The position numbers and the translations under genes were made by a program. From positions 37,410 to 101,409 of the forward strand of contig NZ_JABRWP010000012.1 in NCBI RefSeq assembly GCF_013249045.1: 64,000 bases of DNA, written 5' to 3'. Every line of letters starts with the position of its first letter. Positions within the stretch are counted from its first letter, which is position 1. A model generated the notes under the pieces. That model had not been told where the DNA came from. It worked only from the letters and a program-made list of their open reading frames with translations, and ran no database searches. This DNA comes from Winogradskyella eckloniae (GTDB lineage Bacteria; Bacteroidota; Bacteroidia; Flavobacteriales; Flavobacteriaceae). Positions 61,212 through 64,000 of this stretch are shown piece after piece.

Positions 61212-62429
61212 TTAATTAATATATTTGTCTACTGCGTTATCTAATTCACTACTAATAATTTTTGCATATACTTGCGTAATACCTATATCTGAATGGTCCA
61301 TTAATTTAGATACGTGTTCTATACGCATACCTTTATTTAAAGCTCTAGTAGCAAAAGTATGTCTGCTAATATGGAATGATAGATTAAAAGGTAACTCTAA
61401 CCGTTCTCCCATTTTTCTCAAATACATATTACTTAATGCTATAGCTCTGCCTGTTAATAAACTTCTATGTTCTTTATCTGTAAAATAAGCTTTATCAATT
61501 TTAGCAAATGGGAAAATTATATCTTCTTGCCTCTGGTCTTGTTGTTGGTATCGTTCTAATATTTCAACCGCTTTTTGACCTATTCTAACACTGTGCTGTC
61601 TGTTCGTTTTTCTAATGATTTTTGTAATTTTTCCATTTACTCTATCATAATTTTTCCATTTAAGTTCTATCATATCTCCGAATCTTAAACCTCCCGCAAA
61701 GACTGAAAAAATAAACATATCTTTAATAATCTGCGCTTTGTCTTTATTTGGAACTTCTAAATTCATAAAAGCCTCAAATTGTTCGTTAGTTAAATAGCGT
61801 TTTGTACTCTTTTCTTTTTTTACTGTGAACTTGTTAAACGGAAATAAATCTAAAGGTATCAAATCTTCTCTTTGTGCCTCTTTGAACATTATCTTCATAA
61901 TCTTTAAAGAAAAATTGATAGTTGTATTATTATTACCTAATGTTGAACTGCAATAAGACGCATAATCTTTTAAAGTGGTTACTGTAATATCTTCAAACAT
62001 TAATTCACGATGACCTACGAATTTTTCAAACTTATTTAAATATGTTCTGTAAGTCTTGTAAGTTGAATACGCTAAAGTGTCTTTTAGCTTCTCACAACGA
62101 TTATTTGAATAGTCAAAGAAGTTTGTTAATGGTTTTCCTTTTATGGCTTCTTTTAGCTTCCTAGCTGTTGTAGATTGGTTTCTTCTTTCTAAATCTGCAA
62201 TTTCTCCTTTTGCATCTGCTACCTTTTGAGATAGGTAAGCGTTTAAGCGTGTTGAATTACTGTGATTCTTTTTTACTTTTTGTTTATCTTCATCCCATTC
62301 ATTAAGCTTTAGTTTTAGACTTAAAGAAATGAATTTAGTTTTTCGGTTTTTTATAACTCTTAAATAAAGAGGTGCTTCACCTGATTTATCTATCTTGTTA
62401 TTTCTTAAAATTAGTTTTATTGAAGACAT
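61212..62429 (-). CDS. Tyrosine recombinase (integrase) of the element
   Basis: A 405-residue phage-type integrase. The N-terminal arm-binding domain (MSSIKLILRNNKIDKSGEAPLYLRVIKNRKTKFISLSLKL) and SAM-like core-binding domain (about 100-205) are followed by the catalytic domain with R249 in AGGLRFGDM, H353 and R356 in HISRHTFA, H379 in LMDHSDIG and the nucleophile Y388 in TQVYAKI. It lies 184 bp inside attR, the usual position. It lacks the extra alpha-helical insertion that marks integron integrases, so it should be the enzyme of the 15-kb element rather than of the cassette array. Confidence 0.92.
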   Translation of the reverse strand: MSSIKLILRNNKIDKSGEAPLYLRVIKNRKTKFISLSLKLKLNEWDEDKQKVKKNHSNSTRLNAYLSQKVADAKGEIADLERRNQSTTARKLKEAIKGKPLTNFFDYSNNRCEKLKDTLAYSTYKTYRTYLNKFEKFVGHRELMFEDITVTTLKDYASYCSSTLGNNNTTINFSLKIMKIMFKEAQREDLIPLDLFPFNKFTVKKEKSTKRYLTNEQFEAFMNLEVPNKDKAQIIKDMFIFSVFAGGLRFGDMIELKWKNYDRVNGKITKIIRKTNRQHSVRIGQKAVEILERYQQQDQRQEDIIFPFAKIDKAYFTDKEHRSLLTGRAIALSNMYLRKMGERLELPFNLSFHISRHTFATRALNKGMRIEHVSKLMDHSDIGITQVYAKIISSELDNAVDKYIN

Positions 62430-62458
62430 AAAGTACTGGTTTTAAAGGTATGCAAAGC

Positions 62459-62497
62459 GGTGCAACCGAGTACTAAGGTACAACATTAGGTATAACA
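62459..62497. repeat. Right arm-type repeats of the integrative element
   Basis: GGTGCAACC (62459-62467), GGTACAACA (62477-62485) and GGTATAACA (62489-62497) are three spaced variants of one motif. The last two match the left arm repeat at 47461-47480. They lie between the integrase start and the right core. Confidence 0.7.
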
Positions 62498-62612
62498 AAA
62501 CAAGCATTTTATTGCATTTTGATGCATTATCTTACTTTACTAAAAATCTGTAAAGTACTATACATAAAGGGTTTTGATGAAATTTAGAGTAATTGAGTGA
62601 ATTATCTATATA

Positions 62613-62743
62613 ACACCGTGTATAATTCATTGCTGGTACTCGCCTACTTGGAAATTCCTTCGGAATTTACTCTGGTTCGTTTTTGTTTACTAATTTAGTT
62701 GCTGAAACACGCAACGAAATCATACACAAACACGTTAGCAGCA
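62613..62743 (+). repeat. attC-like repeat 4, right part, with attR of the integrative element
   Basis: AACACCGTGT (62613-62622) is the right core. The repeat then runs on to GTTAGCAGCA (62734-62743). The inner arm GTGTATAATTCATTGC (62619-62634) pairs with GCAACGAAATCATACAC (62711-62727), again with a C-G pair where repeats 1 and 2 have A-T. The hairpin is GGAAATTCC-TTC-GGAATTTAC. Joined to 47383-47389 it gives one complete repeat. Confidence 0.85.
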
Positions 62744-62961
62744 ATAGTCACTCAAAATTTACCAGCTTCCTTTTTCGCGATTTTTTTTAGATTTTTAAGT
62801 CAGATAAACCATAATTGGAATCCAAAAATTCCCAATTCTCACGCAGGACAGGTTCCTCGTCCGAGTAATTCGTGAGTTGAGAGTTCATTAAAGCCTATTT
62901 ACCTCATTACGCAGGACTTTTTATCTCTGTGACCAATCTAACCCTTTATTCTAAAAAAAAC
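62744..62961 (+). other. ORF-less cassette B, second copy
   Basis: About 95% identical to 46282-46500, with the same GTTAGCAGCA start and TGCTGCTAAC end. No plausible frame on the + strand. A 33-codon frame on the minus strand is open in both copies, but three of its four substitutions change the residue. Confidence 0.7.
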
Positions 62962-63100
62962 TGCTGCTAACAAGGTATATAATCCATTGCTTGGTATTGA
63001 TTACTCACGAAAATTCCTGCGGAATTTTCTCTGGTTCGCAAAAGTTTACTAAATTAGTTGTTTAACCACGCAACGTATTATACACGAACCGTTGTGCAAC
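62962..63100 (+). repeat. attC-like repeat 6
   Basis: Outer boxes TGCTGCTAAC (62962-62971) and GTTGTGCAAC (63091-63100). Inner arms GTATATAATCCATTGC (62975-62990) and GCAACGTATTATACAC (63070-63085), identical to repeat 3. Hairpin loop is TGC. The left box is the exact complement of GTTAGCAGCA at 62734. (Numbered 6; numbers 4 and 5 refer to the two halves of the split copy.). Confidence 0.85.
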
Positions 63101-63122
63101 ATTTGACAAACATATAGATAAT

Positions 63123-63356
63123 ATGAAAATATACCTTTCAAAATCTCATTCTGATGATGACGGATTTTTTCCTGATGAAGGAAAATCAGGAATTATCTTT
63201 TCATCAAAAGATGATATTTTAAAATTATGCGAATTTTTTGAGAAGGTCAAAAATCACATTGAAAATAACGACAATTGTCATATGCATTTTAGAGATAGTT
63301 TTTCGGAATGGAAAAAAGAAAAGCATATTGATTTAGAAATTAATATGGACAATTAA
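63123..63356 (+). CDS. Cassette D protein 1, unknown function
   Basis: A 77-residue acidic protein: MKIYLSKSHSDDDGFFPDEGKSGIIFSSKDDILKLCEFFEKVKNHIENNDNCHMHFRDSFSEWKKEKHIDLEINMDN. The GIIFSSKDDILKLCEFFEKV helix and the HMHFRDSFSEW strand pattern recall small immunity-type proteins seen next to polymorphic toxins, but no family is named with confidence. No signal peptide. It starts 23 bases after the GTT box of the cassette and is followed two bases later by the second gene of the same cassette. Confidence 0.65.
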   Translation: MKIYLSKSHSDDDGFFPDEGKSGIIFSSKDDILKLCEFFEKVKNHIENNDNCHMHFRDSFSEWKKEKHIDLEINMDN

Positions 63357-63358
63357 TT

Positions 63359-63754
63359 ATGAAAAATAATCTGAAAGAACATATCAAATTCATTCTAATT
63401 GATGCAATAAATGATAGTATTCAAGGAATTTATGAACTGCATAATTCTGTGAAAAAATATTATCCTGAATTAGAAACTAAAAACGTAACTGACTTTGTTT
63501 GTGGAAAAATATTGTCTGAACTGATTGCTGACAATTATGTACGAGTTTTCAAAATGACCAACCCTGAATTTGAAAAAATTGAATCTATTAATAACGAAAT
63601 CGGACAAAAAATTGCATCGGAAAAAACTAATTGGACTGAATACCAAAATGACTGGATTTACGGAGTTGAAAGTGTGAATTTGAAAAAATCGGTTGAATTG
63701 GAAAATAAACTGTTCGAAAAAATAAAAACGTTGCACAACACAGTGTATAATTAA
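63359..63754 (+). CDS. Cassette D protein 2, unknown function
   Basis: A 131-residue soluble helical protein: MKNNLKEHIKFILIDAINDSIQGIYELHNSVKKYYPELETKNVTDFVCGKILSELIADNYVRVFKMTNPEFEKIESINNEIGQ, ending KIKTLHNTVYN. It starts 2 bases after the first gene of the cassette, so the two are translated together. The last eight codons and the stop lie inside attC-like repeat 7, so the repeat supplies the C terminus. A winged-helix-like N-terminal part is possible; function unknown. Confidence 0.65.
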   Translation: MKNNLKEHIKFILIDAINDSIQGIYELHNSVKKYYPELETKNVTDFVCGKILSELIADNYVRVFKMTNPEFEKIESINNEIGQKIASEKTNWTEYQNDWIYGVESVNLKKSVELENKLFEKIKTLHNTVYN

Positions 63755-63870
63755 TTGCTTTGGCAAGTGCTTATTTGGAAAATTCCTTCGGAATTTTCTC
63801 TGGCAAGTATTTGTTTACTAAATTAGTTGCTTAACCACGCAACTAACCATACACAAACACGTTGTGCAAC
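63730..63870 (+). repeat. attC-like repeat 7
   Basis: Outer boxes GTTGCACAAC (63730-63739) and GTTGTGCAAC (63861-63870). The left box is the exact reverse complement of the box opening the same cassette (63091-63100). Inner arms GTGTATAATTAATTGC (63743-63758) and GCAACTAACCATACAC (63839-63854); hairpin GAAAATTCC-TTC-GGAATTTTC. Its right box starts a further cassette with the same 10 bases. Confidence 0.85.
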
Positions 63871-63874
63871 ATAT

Positions 63875-64000
63875 TGACCCGTCCTGAATAAAGGCTACAT
63901 AATTTTAAACATTATGTACAAAAATGACAAAGTAATTAGACGGTATTCAGAACCTTTTAAACTGAAAATTTTAGACGAACTTACAACTGGAAAATTAAAC
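63875..64000 (+). mobile_element. IS3-family insertion sequence, left end
   Basis: TGACCCGTCCTGAATAAAGG, with the 5'-TGA terminus usual in the IS3 family, begins 5 bases after repeat 7 and leads into a transposase start. The element continues past the window edge, so its right end and target duplication cannot be seen. Confidence 0.65.
63914..64000 (+). CDS. IS3-type transposase OrfA, N-terminal fragment (cut by window edge)
   Basis: ATG at 63914 opens MYKNDKVIRRYSEPFKLKILDE and runs to the edge as LTTGKLN. The pattern (RRYSEPFKLKILDEL) is the start of the helix-turn-helix OrfA protein of IS3-family elements, which binds the inverted repeats. The frame is open to position 64000. Neither the programmed frameshift nor OrfB is in view. 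Confidence 0.7.
   Translation, partial: MYKNDKVIRRYSEPFKLKILDELTTGKLN

Larger units (their letters stand above)
47390..62622. mobile_element. 15.2-kb integrative element inserted in an attC-like repeat
   Basis: The two 10-bp copies of AACACCGTGT (47390-47399 and 62613-62622) bound a unit of 15,223 bp (one core copy included). Inside are a tyrosine recombinase next to the right end, an excisionase-like HTH gene, a DUF3987 primase/helicase-like gene, a type I restriction-modification operon with two accessory genes and several small genes. Paired arm-type repeats lie near both ends. No relaxase or type IV secretion gene is present, so it is at best mobilisable. All its genes run on the minus strand. 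Removing it restores a full attC-like repeat. Confidence 0.85.

Noticed and set aside
61212..62429. The tyrosine recombinase as the enzyme that moves the cassettes
   Set aside because: It has the usual architecture of an element integrase, lies at the element's own end with matching arm sites, and lacks the extra helix region of integron integrases. The element is itself an insertion into the array.
47390..62622. The element as a conjugative element or prophage
   Set aside because: No relaxase, type IV secretion, capsid, portal or terminase gene is present.
44830..63870. The repeats as a CRISPR array or REP elements
   Set aside because: They are about 140 bp, hold genes of 0.2-0.9 kb between them and show box complementarity across cassettes, none of which fits CRISPR or REP sequences.
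1..64000. tRNA or rRNA genes
   Set aside because: No T-loop/acceptor pattern or rRNA stretch was recognised by eye; a covariance search would be decisive.

Overview
The window is about 64 kb of AT-rich chromosome from a marine-type member of the Flavobacteriaceae (Bacteroidota). This rests on the gene content (DUF4834, YfhO, BatA-type vWA protein, Bacteroidota-style LptD, TIGR02757, serine palmitoyltransferase, DUF3667, DUF6266), on TAnnTTTG promoter boxes, and on the lack of Shine-Dalgarno sequences before most starts. I cannot name genus or species.

Positions 1-44760 are ordinary core genome. In order they hold: prfB (5' part, with its +1 frameshift site), threonine aldolase, YbaB/EbfC, oligopeptidase B, a cysteine-synthase-like enzyme, serine palmitoyltransferase facing a GNAT-like protein, an outer-membrane protein, DUF4834, a YfhO / glycosyltransferase / flippase group, a secreted basic low-complexity protein, DUF3667, uvrA, an ECF sigma factor followed by a 48-residue protein, a cysteine-free endonuclease III, Bcp, a PhnP-like hydrolase, an operon of vWA protein / catalytically degenerate dihydroorotase / DUF4870-like protein / esterase, a GT2, an M61 peptidase, TIGR02757, an ASCH lipoprotein, GMP reductase, RidA, LptD divergent from an amidase and MlaD, and two Fe-S oxidoreductase subunits.

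From 44830 to the right edge the window is accessory. Its backbone is a cassette array. Short promoter-poor ORFs, all on the + strand, are separated by about 140-bp imperfectly palindromic repeats (five intact copies, plus one copy split in two). Each repeat opens with a box ending in AAC and closes with a box beginning GTT. The bases after GTT at the left end of a cassette are the exact reverse complement of the bases before AAC at the right end of the same cassette: 9 or 10 of 10 in every fully visible cassette. That is the geometry expected if cassettes circularise and insert at the GTT box, as integron cassettes do at attC. The repeats differ from textbook attC in size, box consensus and inner hairpins, and no integron integrase gene lies in the window. 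Cassette contents are a cytoplasmic unknown, a lipoprotein, an ORF-less cassette present twice at about 95% identity, a SUFU-domain protein, and a pair of small genes.

One repeat is split by a 15.2-kb integrative element (47390-62622) flanked by the 10-bp direct repeat AACACCGTGT; joining the flanks restores a complete repeat. The element carries a tyrosine recombinase next to its right end, paired arm-type repeats at both ends, an excisionase-like HTH protein, a DUF3987 primase/helicase-like protein, a type I restriction-modification operon (hsdM-hsdS-hsdR) with two extra genes (a 307-residue unknown and a four-helix membrane protein), a DUF6266 protein, a 52-residue membrane protein and a 90-nt hairpin in an otherwise gene-free stretch. 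The window ends in the left end of an IS3-type insertion sequence, five bases beyond the last repeat.
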